Below, in pieces: positions 22,900 through 36,067 of a stretch of 64,000 nt of DNA; within the stretch, counting starts at the first letter, position 1, and each line of letters opens with the position of its first letter. The translations under genes and the position numbers were made by a program. This stretch comes from Chamaecyparis obtusa (Eukaryota; Streptophyta; Pinopsida; Cupressales; Cupressaceae). The DNA lies in the NCBI GenBank assembly GCA_027943335.1, contig BSBK01002795.1:248001-312000 (forward strand), read 5' to 3'. The notes below the pieces were generated by a model that searched no databases, had not been told where the DNA came from, and saw only the letters and a program-made list of their open reading frames with translations.

Positions 22900-24269
22900 G
22901 TGGCAGCTTCAACAAATGTAGATGAGCTCTCTAATAGAATGGAGGATGAGTTCACACTTATAGCTTGTATGGTTAGCTCAACCTCACAGAGTGTTTGGTA
23001 CATAGATAGTGGGGCATCATGTCATATGATAGGAGTTAGAGAGTACTTCTCTAGTTATAAGGAGGAAAACATCAGTATCCATATTTCTATGGGAAACTTG
23101 TCCAAACTCAACTCAGTTGGGAAAGGGACTATTTAGTCTCAAAGGGAGAATGGGAAGATTATTCCCCTTTGTGATGTGTTGCATGTGCCAGCACTAGGTA
23201 TGAATCTAATTTTTGTATCTGTTCTTCGGGATAAAGGGTATAATGTTCTTTTTAGAGGGAGTTGATCAAGCACAAGGATTGCAAATCACTCGTATTTATT
23301 GGAGTTAGGAGAGAATGCCTTTATAGGTTGAAGTTTGACACTCCTAAGGCACTCATAGACAATAGTAATCCTAGAGATCTTGGAGAGCTATGGCATAGGA
23401 GGATGGGCCATATACATCATGGAGAACTTAAATTGTTTGATGAGACAGTGACAGGTGTTCTTGAGGTGAGCACAAAGCACAATGATGAATGCAATTGATG
23501 TGTGCTAGGGAAGTTTATGAAAGCATATTTTCCAAGGAGTGACACTAGATCTCAGGATATTCTTGATCTAGTACATTTAGATGTAGGTGGACTAATGTCA
23601 ATGAAGTCTCTCAAAGGACATGAGTACTATGTAACTTTTATTGATAATTTCTCTAGGAAGACTTGGATATACTTCTTGAAGACCAATGATGAGGTTTTCA
23701 GTCACTTCGAAGAGTTCAAGACTCTTGTGGAGAACTCGACAGGAAGGAAGATAAATGTTCTTTGTTCAGATAATGGAGGCAAGTAAAAAGGAAATGAATT
23801 TCAAGAGTGCTATACCAAAGAAGGAATCAAGAGGGAGTGGATTGTTCCTTACAATTCACAATAGAATGGATTTGTTGAGTGGAAGAATCGGTCTATATTA
23901 GAGGTAGCAAGGACTATGCTATATGACTAGGATATTCCCCACTACCTATGGGTAGAGGCATGTAGTACATCAGTTTACATTCAGAACAGGCATCCACATA
24001 AGGTACTAGGGAAGATGACACTAGAGGAAGCTTTCACAGGGAAGAAGCTAGATGTCAGTCACTTCAGGATATTTGGAAGTTTGTCTTATTGTCATGTTCT
24101 AGGTGATACACATACCAAGTTAGATCAAACTACAGAGAGGGGGTACTTTATTGGGTATAGTGAAACCTCAAAGGCATATAAGATAATTATTCCAGGGACC
24201 AGGAGGATTATAGTTAGACGTGATGTCAAGTTCTTGGAGGACAAGGCATTCAGGATAACTATTGCCTGA
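22900..24269 (+). pseudogene. Copia protease-integrase remnant
   Basis: Protease: SVWYIDSGASCHM (about 22990-23030) retains the DSGAS catalytic core. Pre-integrase: LWHRRMGHIHHGELK (about 23385-23430), with the following Cys pair interrupted by a stop (CN-stop-C, near 23498). Integrase core: VHLDVGG (about 23572), CSDNGGK (about 23765) and GFVEWKNRSI (about 23869-23898) hold the D, D and E of the DDE triad. A later piece, DVSHFRIFGSLSYCHV, is the usual C-terminal integrase motif. At least four stops or frameshifts break it (23134, after 23240, 23496, 23784). Confidence 0.75.
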
Positions 24270-24880
24270 GGAAGAAACCAGTGGAGAAGAATTCATAACT
24301 TTTGCGAACAAAGTGATGAAATAAATTTTGGAGATGCTGACTACTGTAGGGGATGAAGAAATATTGATAGAAGACATAATAGAAGGAGACCCCAATGATG
24401 AGGCAAAGGAAGATGAAATGATCACTAGAGCTACCAAGAACCTTGGTTAAGAAGATGAAACTGAGGTAGCCCGAGCAATGGTACCAAACAATCTTCCTAA
24501 ACTGGTACAAGTTATTAAGAAAGCTATTGAAGAAGAAAATGATAAAACTCCACCTGAGAAGGTAATAGATACAAATGAAGACAAGGGTGAGGAAACAGGT
24601 AAAGAGACCACTGAAATGACAAAAAATGCACAAGCACAAATTGAGTCAATGATAGAAACTCCTACCACTAAAACAAGGTCACAAGCCCTTGCACCATAGA
24701 TTACATAATTAATTACCAAGAAAAATAAGGATGAAATCAAATCCACTAAGATGCCAAAGGTGTATCTTGAGCAGAAGGATAAACTCTCTATTGTGCCATT
24801 TCCAACATCTAGTTAGCAAGAGTAGAAGAAAAAGAGGAAGTGGGGAAGTAATGGTATGGTTTACAAAGATCAAGGTGAAT
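24270..24880 (+). pseudogene. Acidic, Lys/Glu-rich linker after the Copia integrase
   Basis: An open piece at 24478-24699 is rich in E, K and T (KAIEEENDKTPPEK, NEDKGEETGKETTEM). It lies where Copia polyproteins have a variable region between integrase and reverse transcriptase. Reverse transcriptase motifs do not follow, so the element breaks off near 24880. Confidence 0.4.
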
Positions 24881-26970
24881 ATTTATTGTAGATGTAATTA
24901 TTTAATGAATGATGATTCTTATGTAATGATCATATAGGTTAATCATATGAACCGTTGATCTTAGGTTTTCTAAGATAATGTAAAACTGTAATTAGGTAAA
25001 ATCAGTTTGATATAAAATATGTTAAGATGTCATTTTGACATGGCATCATCAAGAAGTAGCAGCACTTAGGACATCTGAAGATCAAATAGGGTTTTGACAT
25101 TAGGATTTTGATAGAAGCATTCAGTTTATTAGAATTGACATAAGGATAGTGAGTAGTACAAAAGGACATACACATCACAACAAGGTGATATATTAATTGT
25201 ACTTAAAGGATTTGATATCAATAATTTGAGTTGTATTTGATTCAGGTCATATATCGCTGTTACTCTCTAACAATTGTAGATCAGATTCAAAATCTCCTAA
25301 CAGAGTAAAATTAACCATTCTTAGTTAAATATCTTAACCATGTGCACACATATGTTGTGTTTCTAAAATCCTCTAATGAGGTAGATCTCACTGATCTTAT
25401 TATTACTCCTAATAAGGTAAGATCACCTGAAGTGATCAATCTTTCAATCGACAACTTTATTTCTGCAGAACTGAAGCTTTGTGGGTTCCATATGCATTGT
25501 AGTTTTTACCTTCTAACAAGGGTTTCTACTATACCAAAATATATGTGTCATGTGTATTGAAGTTTCATGAATGTTTTATTTTTTTACTTTCATGCATTTA
25601 CATTTCAGTTATGGAATTTAATGTATGTTGAATTCAAGCTACAGAGTTAGTTATTGAAATTGATATTTACAAGGATTAGTTTGAAAAGATTTAGAGGGTA
25701 TTTATTCACTACTCCCCTCTCAGTACACACCTTTCCATAATTCCACCAACTAGTGCTTCGAGTCAAGTCGCCAAGAAGTCAAAAACTTAGAAAAATCACA
25801 ATGACATTTTACAGTTCATATTAATTTTGTACAATATTTCCTAACATAGTGGTGTGACATTTCAAGATGGTGCAATATTTCACACCATATCATATGACTA
25901 ATAGCTCCCATAGGCCTGATACTTGATACAAAGGACATATGACACTTCAACTTTGTGCAAAATTTTTTACGGGCTTTCTCAGTAAAGTCGTATGACATTC
26001 CAAAATTTCATACAAAATAACTTAATTAACTATCAAAAATGTACCAACTATACCAAAAGGGGAAATTTTTTTGATGACTTACTACCTATGGATACCCCCG
26101 TAGTCGGTTGTGCAATTGGCTCAACTTGAATTTGTGTTGCTCGACTGGAACGCGTATGTCTACAATTGAAAGCTTTATATTGCTTTGGATTCACTAAAAT
26201 TCAAATGCACAAATGATTTAAAAATGACCCTTTGGTACCCTTATATAGCATTTTGACCTAATTTTTTAAATTCTAAAATTTTCATGAAAATTACACCCTT
26301 AGCTTGTCAATGTCCTGGATCCATTTTCAGGATCAAAATCAAAATTTGGCTTCCTCTTAACTATTAAAATTACATTTTAAATCCTTTCCTTCTACGTGTA
26401 GTTGACTGACCCTTTGAATCTAGTATCTTCGATCTTTTGAGGAAATCATCATTTCCCTCTCTCCCATCATCATTTCATCATTCTTTTCTTCTATTTTTTA
26501 CCTAATTACAATGCTACATCTTCCTGGTCAACCTTATTCAAACTGGGGCAAATTTCCATCACTTGGTGGTCCAACTTGGTCTTATGTGCTTAATTGATCA
26601 TGTGTAACCTTATCCTATCTCAATTTGATGAAATCTATCTCATTTTTGCATCTCCTCTACCTTATTTTTATTTCGATCCATAGGGGGAAGTAATGATCTA
26701 TCTCTTAAATTGCAATCTTATCTATATTTGCTAGTTCTCATTCGATCTATTTTAGGACTAGTTATCTATCTATGCTCGTTTGATCAAGTTTGGAGTTAGA
26801 TCTATCTTATCCACCTTTTCTAGTTCTCGTTTGATGAGGATTAGTATTAGTTATCTCTTTGTGCTTCATTCGATCAAGTTTAGAGTCAGATATCTATCAG
26901 CTACCTTAATATCTATTCTTTGACCAAATGTGATACCAAATCGCTCACACATTAGTCAAAGAGGGGCAAA
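24881..26970. other. No gene recognised; repeat-like filler within the Copia element
   Basis: Short frames only. Around 25160-25740 the sequence has LTR-like character (ACTACTCCCCTCTCAGTAC near 25710), but no matching partner, target duplication or primer site was found. Confidence 0.3.
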
Positions 26971-27904
26971 TGTAATCACCCAAAAAATGGTTTAGTAAAC
27001 CTTAAGATCCACTCTAATATTAAACATTAAAACATACTAGACCTTATCTTATGCTTAATCAATCTTATCTCTTCGATCAAATCATCACTTTAACCATTTA
27101 TTTGATGATATCCTAAAGTTTGAACACTTTATCCTAAGTCTTATTTTATTAAAAAAACATGTCCCCTTTTAATCAAATTATTTTTTACTTTATCCTATGT
27201 GTGCACATGAAAAAACAATTTCCTAATTTAAAAAGAAAAGAAGAGGCTTTTTGTCTCCACATGAGTGGAATATCTTTTGCCTCTTAATCCCCACCACTCA
27301 TTTCTACATAATCACTCTCATCCACTTGATTTTTCCTCTAGAGAATCTTGTGCCCTAAAGTCAAAACATGGATTTTGCTCCACCCTTGGATTTTTCCTCT
27401 TAATCTTGACGGTCTATTCTTTTCTAAATTATTTAAAAGGATACCCTCTCCTGATTCTTGGCTAGTTAGTCAATCAATAGTCTTAATCTTGCATTCTATA
27501 ATCTTACAATCTTTGGCATTCTTCTATTTCAAGAGCATTATAGTCTACTTGCATTCTAGCTTAGCATTTCCTTATTGCATTTAACTTAAATTACATAGCT
27601 TAACTAGGAGGTATTGTAATCTTGTTAGATTATCTTTTCTTTCTTGTTCTTGCATTTACGTTCTAGTTTAACTATTGCATCTTATTTAGATCTTTCATGC
27701 TTGCATCTTCATTTTTAATCTTCCATTCTATGGTTCACCTTGCAAGGGTTTTTTATTTAGGTTCATTTGAGAGCCACTATCCATAATGTTTACATTCTTG
27801 CACATCATAGATAGGAATCTATAAGCCACCTCTTGGGATATCCTCTTTCATGGATTCTCTCAAAAACAATGGTTTATCGAAGTATGTCACATTTTGATCA
27901 CAAA
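26971..27904 (+). mobile_element. Possible LTR start of another retroelement
   Basis: A polypurine-like AAAGAGGGGCAAA (26958-26970) is directly followed by TGTAATCACCC, a common plant Gypsy LTR start. The end is not resolved. Similarity to the 49000/56340 repeat begins near 27905, so the LTR or its fragment ends before that. Confidence 0.35.
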
Positions 27905-28384
27905 GTACTTACTATTGAAATCACCCTGGCTTCAAAGTTTTAAAGCCTAGCTTGTTGTGCACTTGCCTCCAAGACTTTAGCTTGCTCTTCAAAATTTCTT
28001 GAAACACTTTTAGGAATTGACATAAAATTTTCAAGCATCAATTATAGTCCTAAAATTAAGTTCTCCAAACTACTATTGATCATATTCAATTACCTACAAT
28101 TTATGTAATTCATACCCATACATGTAGTCATTCAATAAATTTAAAGACCCCTTCATCAATGCTCTTAGGTCATGCGATAATTGATGAATGAGATTAAAGG
28201 ATTAAAATTAATTCAAATAATACAAAATAAATTTTCCAAGAATACATACTAATTTCCCTTATTTGAAGAAATATAAACTTTGAGCATAATACAACTTAAA
28301 GTTATACCTTGCCTGATTTGAGCATTCCAAGAATTTAGATCCAAAATCCCATACAATACAACACTTTTTTCTTATATTCATAAT
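27905..28384 (-). repeat. Fragment of the unclassified minus-strand element
   Basis: It matches 48990-49475 and 56315-56804 (GCACTTGCCTCCAAGACTTT). It is the only part of that element retained here. The solo LTR follows at its edge. Confidence 0.55.
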
Positions 28385-29791
28385 TGTATCATCTTAAAAT
28401 GGAAGCACGTCCATGTTAGGAGTGTTTAGCCCTCTAAGTGAGTATTTTGGGTCATGTCAAGCACCTAGAATCATCTCGTTGCTCGGATCATGCTTGTTAT
28501 GTTTCTATCTGCTCCTGATTTTCACTCCAATCTATATTTCCTAACATTCTGGGACAAGATCCTGAGGTTTTTGACCAAAAGGTCAAAGTCAACCTTTTGG
28601 GGCCAAAGTCAACCTCTATCTTAACCTGGTTAGGATTGACCTCGATCCTGACCTGGTCAGTTTCAACCTCATTCTTGACCCTTTGATTCAAATTTCAAGA
28701 TTCCTTGATTTCTGGGTGTCGAGTTTTCAGGGATATTTGTTTCCCACATCTGGGTCAGCCATTTCAGGTTTCAGAATGGTAAATCCTTTAATTGCATTTA
28801 ATCTTGGTATATTTTCTAAAGGTTAGGAACTAATTGGGATTTAATTCTCCAAGGTGGCCCCTTTAGAGGATTGTGCCCTAGTTCACTATAAAAGGAGGCC
28901 TTCCTCTCTCATTTTATCATCCATGATTCACATCTTCTTTGCCATTAGGAAATCAAGTTTTGTGAGAACATCTCTCAAGATCTCAAGGTGATCAAGCAAG
29001 CATTCATTCAAGCATTCAAGTCTTCTTCTCCATCCAAGTTCTCCATTGAAGATAAAGGATTCACGCATTCAAGCCATTGAAGGGATTTGGTTCAAGCATT
29101 CAAGATTCATCATTCAAACCATAGATCTAGCCATCATGATGGTGTGATCTTCCTTCAAGATCCTTTTGTTCATCTTGAAGATCCATTCATTCTTCTATCA
29201 AGGTGGATTCCAAGCATACAATCATGGAGGTTTGATTTACCATTGTTTTGTTCAAGCTTTCATATCAATATACTTGTTTACATTCAAAATACAATTACAT
29301 ATCTATCAAATTGCATAGCTTCATTGTTAGATCCATTTCTACTACTTGCTAGTATTCTCCATTTCAATTTCAATATTAAGATTGATTCTAAACTGGGTTT
29401 TGACCAAGGCAAACCCCCCAAATAAACAACAAAATCATTTTTCTTGCAGATATAGGTGCAGAATCTTGGATATGAGAGTAGATTTGGATCCCGAAAGTTC
29501 ACACAGACATCGAAAATTGGCATTTGCTAGATTTTCCCTAATTTGAGGTTAGTACTTGTATTTCAATTATTTCAAATTCCAAGCACTTTAATTCTACCAT
29601 AGGGAAATATAGGGTTTTTCTCTCTTTCATATTCTCCATAGATTGATTCGATTGTGTATTAACCTCTTGGTTGATCAAATTGGATCTCTCCTTTTGGAAT
29701 TTGGATTTAGGAGTGGATGTCATATTTCCCCCATACACTTATACATTACACACACATCTAAATAGAGGTGATTCCATTTTACCTCTATTCA
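28385..29791 (+). mobile_element. Solo LTR of the Gypsy-type family
   Basis: The LTR begins TGTATCATCTT, ends CTATTCA and is 1407 bp long. It is flanked on both sides by ATAAT (28380-28384, 29792-29796). The empty site is visible at about 49470-49480 and 56800-56808 (TATTCATAA.GTAATTTATGC). It matches the LTR at 2380-3959 with about 170 bp missing. Its TATA box is intact at 28887-28894. It is a textbook LTR-LTR recombination product. Confidence 0.85.
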
Positions 29792-29796
29792 ATAAT

Positions 29797-31256
29797 ATAA
29801 TTTATGCTAGCACCATATAACATATTCATTTATAATGTAGAAGGGCATTCAAGATTTGATATGTTGGTTCTCTCTTTGGTAATATTTATCTTTGTAAATG
29901 TTTAGTTTTACATGATACTGGTTTTGAGATTTTTTGTTGAGCTATGGTGATCACTAGGTTTTTAGTAAAAAGTTTTCACTTACAATAATTCATATATTTT
30001 TGGAAGATGATATGAAAGTTTTTTTTAGCTCTTTCCTTTGTTGCATGTGAATAACTTGGGAGAGCTAAGGAGACTTGTGGTAAGAGTTTTACAAGTTACA
30101 AGTTATGGGTATGTAGGCTTTGCATATAATTGGTTACAATGCTTGGTTCTACATGATGATGTAAATTATACTTTCTAGTTGATACTATTAGTTGATCTTT
30201 GGATGTGTCAGTCATTTGCCAAGTTTATATAGTAAGAGATCATAGGTGCACACCATTGATAAGTTTGGCACTTGGAGAATATGGCTTAATGTTATGGGTT
30301 GTATATGTCAATAACATGATATACACATTATATGTTTTGTATGCCTACGAGGTATGAATAATTTGATGTGTTAGTACTTTTGTGGGTGCTATTTTGGCAA
30401 TGGAGTTTATTTTTTCATAGCTATTCGTGCATATTAGTATATTTGGTTTAAGTTTTTTTGTTTGGGATAACAATTGACTTATAGTTCATTTTGACAATTA
30501 GTGTGGCTTGTCATTAGATTTGACTTCTTATCTCTTTACAATTTCTTATGGAGGATGGGAGAATTGGTGCTCTAGTTTGTAGTCACTTTGTTTATTTTTA
30601 CATGCTTCTTGGTGAAGTATAAGGAGCAATATGATTCCTCGATGGCATATGTGGTTATAGGAATTGTTCCCTTGTTCATGCTTGATGTTAGTTTGTTACC
30701 ACTTATGTAATGTATACAACACATTAAAGAATACTAGGAATGAAAAGTTAATGGTTAATTTAATATTATATGTTTGGTGTGCCTAAAGGGTCCTAGAAGA
30801 TCACGCATCACTAGGAAATAGCATTTCTAGATCCATTGCATGTGTTGTACATAACATTAAAAGATATATTTAAAATGGGCTATCACATTGGAAAAATGTA
30901 TTTAATTTAATATTGGTAAAATATCAATAAAATAAAAACTCAGTACTCAACATTAAATGAGGGTTTAATAGTTTTGTAATTTCATATCTTTATTGGCATG
31001 GTTTACATAGTACCACTTCCTTGTTTTTTGTGAGGTTGAATCTATAAAATAAAATGTTAGGGTAGTTTTTTAAGTTTGGATAACTAGCCATTGTATTTAA
31101 GGGTTTTTGAGCATCTCTTGATTAGCATTTGTGAGGTTTCCAAGCATGGCATGGTATGTGTGGTTACATGTACACATAGAGTGATTGTGTGAAATAATCA
31201 TGGAGAACTATGAATATATATTATAATGATTTCATTGTTGAATAATATATATGTAA
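29797..31256 (+). repeat. Degenerate Copia-derived block (third copy)
   Basis: It is very close to 3965-5445 over its whole length and stops at AATATATATGTAATGGA, where 31259 begins unrelated sequence. No gene is seen. Confidence 0.65.
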
Positions 31257-31258
31257 TG

Positions 31259-33238
31259 GAGAACTACCAACGGCTGCCATTGCATAACCATTGGTGTGAC
31301 CGCCGAGATTAACCATCGGCGGTCGCGGCTAACTGACCGGGGTTAACCAGCTGTTAGCCAACATTTTTAGCCCTTCTTGCATGCATTTTTTTGTTGTTTT
31401 AAGAAGGCAGTTGGTTTTTGGCCAATAGCTTGGGCGTCCGGGATCAAAATTAGGTATACACTATACCGTCATATAGCTAATTCCAAGCTAGATTCAGATT
31501 TGCAGATTTGGTTTGGATATTTTTCCATTTTGTTGTATTTTTTGCTATCAAAGTCAGATGTTTTCTATGCTCTCGATGTTTTAGAACTCTTTTATTCTGG
31601 GATCAATTTATCTTGCATTTGGGATCCATTTTCGACAAATAAGATATTCTCATAAATCTCTTTCTGAGCTTGTTTTAGATCTGAATGTTCACAGTTGTTA
31701 TTTTGTCTTTTTTTTTACGCCAGCAACATTCAGCACCACCAAACACTAGTTTTGGGGCCTCCAGCGCAGCTGTTGGTATTTTTCTCATCACTTGAGCATA
31801 AAGTGTCAAAATTGGGCAAACAAGATATCATCGGAAAGCTGGTTCTGAGATCTATCTAGATATGGAGGTTTGAATTTCTAAATTTTTTTTTGATGGTGTT
31901 TTCTTACTGTCAAATCTAGATGTTGAGTTTTGCACTCTGGGAGCTCTATCTTGCGCATCTAGAATCCTTTTTGGGAAAATTATATATCTCTAGAAATATT
32001 GTTAAGATAACTTTCTAGTGATGTGAGTCATTTTTCCACATTCTTCTCCAGGTACATTTTATTAAGATTATTACATTTTTGCAATCTAGTGGATATCTTG
32101 GATGTTACAAGTCCTGGGATCTTTTTCATTTCAAGGAATGGCCCATCTTAGGCTATTCTTTTGTTTCAGCAGCCATCAATCATCTTCTAGTAGTGTATAG
32201 TTCACTTTTGTAGCATTCCTTTATGCACATACACTGAGGCAAAATGTCATTCTATTGCATATATGGGATTTTTCACATGTTCATGCTCTATGTAATCACA
32301 CTCCATTATAAAGTGCCAGGGGGGTTTGATGTTTTCCTTTTTTTATTATCTACTTGTTTCATGTGAGCGTTCCTCCAAAGATATTAGCCTTAGGTATCTT
32401 TATTTGTGTTTTTACTCTCTTTACACCTTTCATGTTCCTGATATCATGGACTTCATATTGGACGTTCTTTTTAGTGTATCTATCATTACTCCCTTGTTAG
32501 CATTATGGGGGGTTTCTACTGTTGGTTCTACTACTTCCTTTGTTATATAATGTGAGCTATGTATTTAGTATTTGATTCTATGTACTAGGCAGATGTAGTG
32601 GCTGGGTACCTATGCATTTCAATGAGATTGATCATTTACCATATGGACACTCTTTCTTTCCTATTTTTGGATGCACTCTTCCAGCTTTTATTGATCAGCT
32701 CTTCAGACTTTTGGTGTTTTAATGCCATCTATATTTTTTATTTTAGGTGTTTTCCTTTGGTTTCCTCCTAATTTGAGTAGTGTAATTTGAGGGCCCTTGT
32801 TGAGATTACACTATTCTATATCTTTTTCTTTAGTTGTTTGCCTTTGTTTCCCTCCTGATTTGAGTAGTGTCATTTGAGAGAACTCATGCAGATTGAGGTC
32901 TTCTGTACCTGGTCACATTTCAATGGAGGATCTTTGGATCAACAGTTACTTCTTGACAAAATTTGTAACTTCTTGCTTCAGTGTGTTCTACATGTTCATC
33001 CTTGTTCCTATTTTCTCGAACATTCCTAGTTTTAGATGCTCCTTCAGTCCTTCAGACTAGTCTTTGTCTCTTTTAGGAGTAGAGTTTTTCCCATGTGGTT
33101 TTCTCTATTTCTCCACTTTTTAGAGACTCTCTTTTTTACTTGGGTACCTGATCAGGGCTTTTGTTTCTGGGACACATTTGCTCTCAGTTAGTTCTTCCTA
33201 GGTTTTTAGCTTCTCCCAAAGTTCATCTTAAGGAGGGA
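31259..33238 (+). other. 3' non-coding part of the Copia element up to the polypurine tract
   Basis: No convincing gene is present. The first 120 bases (CGGCTGCC, CCGCCGAGATTAACC, CGGCGGTCGCGGC) are notably GC-rich for this window. The end reads CATCTTAAGGAGGGA, the polypurine tract, immediately before TGTTAGAG of the 3' LTR. The origin of the middle is unknown. Confidence 0.4.
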
Positions 33239-33631
33239 TGTTAGAGTAATATAGTGTTTTCTTATTAATTAAATCATGTTTGATTTAATTACTATGTCAC
33301 TTATTATCTCTTTATTCTTAAGCTAAACTTGAGGCATATAATAATTAATTTCTTTATTAATTCTTATTGTGCAACCTAGGTTTTACCCTTTTAGGTTTTC
33401 AGATCTACTTTTATAAGGATTGATCTCCTCTTGTTTTCATAACTTGGATAACAAATTACTCATTATTGAATTGAAACTATTTTTTTTGCACATCAAGAAT
33501 GATTTTTCCTCTCTCATGGATCCATACGTTTAGGCCTCTCTAGCTTCTTGCTTCTCTCTCTCTTTTTGTGATAGGTGTTTGCATGTAGGTTTTCTTGGGA
33601 GCTATGGGTTGTTTACTCTTCAACTCCAATA
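33239..33631 (+). repeat. 3' LTR of the Copia element
   Basis: TGTTAGAGTAATATAG...CAACTCCAATA, 393 bp, is the partner of 20881-21270. It is followed by ATTTAAGTAGTGAC, the resumed family X LTR. Confidence 0.85.
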
Positions 33632-34085
33632 ATTTAAGTAGTGACTAGTTTGGGGAGATCTAATCTACATCAAGTATTATGTCTAACTTTTTCATCTAGC
33701 AGTGTTACTAGGGAATGAGACCTCTTAATAGAACTGTCAGGTAGGTTTTGTTAATCTAAGTTGTGTGGGTAATTTTTGGTCTATACATGTAATTCCCAAA
33801 TTTTCTAGGTTTTCCCAAGTGGTAGAAGAAATGTTTGAGGCCTTATAGGATCATTGATCCATTATGGGAGAACCTTGCATCTATAAAGTTTGAGAGTGGA
33901 GTTTTGGATGAATGTCCAAATTTAGATGATACCTTATTTGTTGAATTAAATGAAATGCCAAATGGTTTTTATTGTGAATAAATCTCCCTCATTGTGATGT
34001 CTTTTTATTCTTTAAGATGGAATGAAACCCTTAGTTGTGAAATATGGTATCAATGTTTAGTTGTTAAAATATGCTCTCTATTATT
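33632..34085 (+). mobile_element. Family X LTR, unit II, right part
   Basis: It continues 19903-20880 and matches 11255-11738. It ends before the primer-site-like TGGTATCAAAGG at 34086-34097. Confidence 0.5.
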
Positions 34086-34156
34086 TGGTATCAAAGGTTA
34101 GGTATGATCTAAGGGAGTTTTTGTTGTTTGTGTGGTGTGGAGGTTGAGGAGGCAAG

Positions 34157-34219
34157 ATGCCTTCAAAAAGGAGTACTACTGTTAGAGAAGTGAATGAGTT
34201 GAAGGAAAAGCATACATGA
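34157..34219 (+). pseudogene. Possible gag start of family X element
   Basis: About 60 bases after the primer-site-like sequence an ATG opens MPSKRSTTVREVNELKEKHT, then TGA. The position and the charged N-terminus suit a gag start, but the frame is cut at once and no further coding is visible. Confidence 0.25.
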
Positions 34220-36067
34220 TAGATGAGGGCATCAAAAGAGAGGCTTGTGACCCTATAGACCCATCATAGAAGAGGTTTTGTTCTAGGTGATGATGCAAGC
34301 TAGGGTTGGGGATGGAAGAGGGGCCAAAGGAACACCCTAATGTGTCACTTATGTTTAATGATGTGATGTGGTTCTGTGTTATATTTTGCATAAGATTATA
34401 TTTGGTGTTAAGTTAAATAATATTATTAACAACTGATTCAACCCCCTCTCTTATTTGTTTGAGACATTTTTATCCTAAAAGATACAACACAAATGCATAA
34501 TTACTAAGATTTATTTTAATTGAGTTAGACACACAAAAATTGAATATTTTGGGGGCATAGATAACAAAAATCTAGTTAATTTCTCTCGAAAGTGATGATG
34601 GATGGAGGACATCTTAAATCCTAAAATGCTCAATCCATGTTAGACCAAAATATTAAATAAGACCAAATGATTGATTGTCTCATCAATCCATTCCAATGGT
34701 TTCAAAAAATCAACTTAATAATCTGTCCAATGTCTAGTATGGTCAAACTCATCACCAGACTCAATCTTCTCTACATAATTCAAACATCCAGGCTCGTGGG
34801 GTGCAAAATAAAGCATCTCTTATTTCTTGTTGAAAGGTTGGGCGACATTGGAATTGGGGTTATGGGCGATTCTCGGGATGTGTCTACAATCAATATGTGT
34901 ACCTTGCCAATGGCTACCTTATTTGGTGGTCTATTAATGAGCCTCTACTCAATATACTAATTTATCTCATTGTACCCAACTCTTATGAGTTTTAATCATT
35001 TGTATGAACAATTAAATAGATTGGAAGTTACTTCCAATATATCCTCATCCTTTATCGCCTTAACAGTTGGAGGACCTGCCTTTAAAACAATGTGATTAAT
35101 ACCAATATATTTAGGAACCATTTAAACTATTTCAAGATCTTGGTTGTAGTTCTCATCTTTTGAACAAATCATATACACTAACTTCCACTCCAGATCATCT
35201 TTTGAAGGAAAAATGCATTCAGAAGGGATCAAACTCTAGAATGAATTGAGGAACATTGTAAGTTTAACCATGTCTATTAGAATTGTTATATGTACACTTC
35301 TATTTATTGTGTAGATAGTAAATGAATGTACCCACTCTCATTTTATGTTTATCTTCTTATAACACATGTATTTAAGGTTCCCTTTGTCCAAGTAATCATT
35401 TTTGGATGATGGAATACCTGATCATGGTGACATGGCTCTCACAACACCTTAATCTTGCTTATGGGCTATGAGCATCTACCTTTATGGGCTTTAATTTCCC
35501 CATCCTACATGATAGGTTGTTTGAATGGTTCTCACTCTCTAACCTTCTTATCACATATGATGATTTTATTTTAACACATGTTTCCTTGTATTTTTTTATG
35601 ATAACTAGTATCGGATTGGTGGAATTTTGGGTCATGGTGACATGGAACATATTACAAATAAGTTATCTTATTGGCAATTTATGTTATGCCCCCATGGGTC
35701 TTGATTCTCCCATCCTTGTAATTTTATTAGTGAGAAGGTATCTTTTCAAAATAATGTGGTAATCATGTCTTCTAGAATTGTCTAGTTTGTTTCTATTTGT
35801 TGATTTGGTGAAACTCACTTTGCTCAAGCATTAGATTGATAAATATGGAAAATTCTTGGATTGACTGCAATATTTTATTGTTTCTGTAAATATTTTGGGC
35901 AATTTATTTTCTTTATGACTTTCATATTGTGTCTACTTAATATATTAATGTCAACATTTGTTTGCAATAAGTTTCAATACTCATATTTCAAATTTTATGG
36001 TTGCCTTGAAAATAGTATATGACAAAGTCAGAATTGGGTGGCTTGCAAAGATTGCTAATTGGTTTGA
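34220..36067. other. No gene recognised
   Basis: It contains diverged direct repeats spaced about 240 bases. ACCATGTCTATTAGAATTG (35266) matches ATCATGTCTTCTAGAATTG (35762), and TATGGGCTTTAATTTCCCCATCC (about 35481) matches ATGGGTCTTGATTCTCCCATCC (about 35694). No supported coding. Confidence 0.3.

Larger units (their letters stand above)
20881..33631 (+). mobile_element. Copia LTR retrotransposon, defective, with nested insertions
   Basis: It has two similar LTRs (20881-21270 and 33239-33631), a Met-tRNA-like primer site, gag/protease/integrase remains in Copia order (protease before integrase), and a polypurine tract AAGGAGGGA before the 3' LTR. It splits a family X LTR: the intact site at 11249-11265 reads GGGTAATTTAAGTAG. 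The flanks ACTTA and ATTTA are a 5-bp target duplication with one mismatch. Recognisable reverse transcriptase and RNase H are absent. About 6.4 kb of foreign repeats (24880-31258) occupies their place. Confidence 0.8.
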
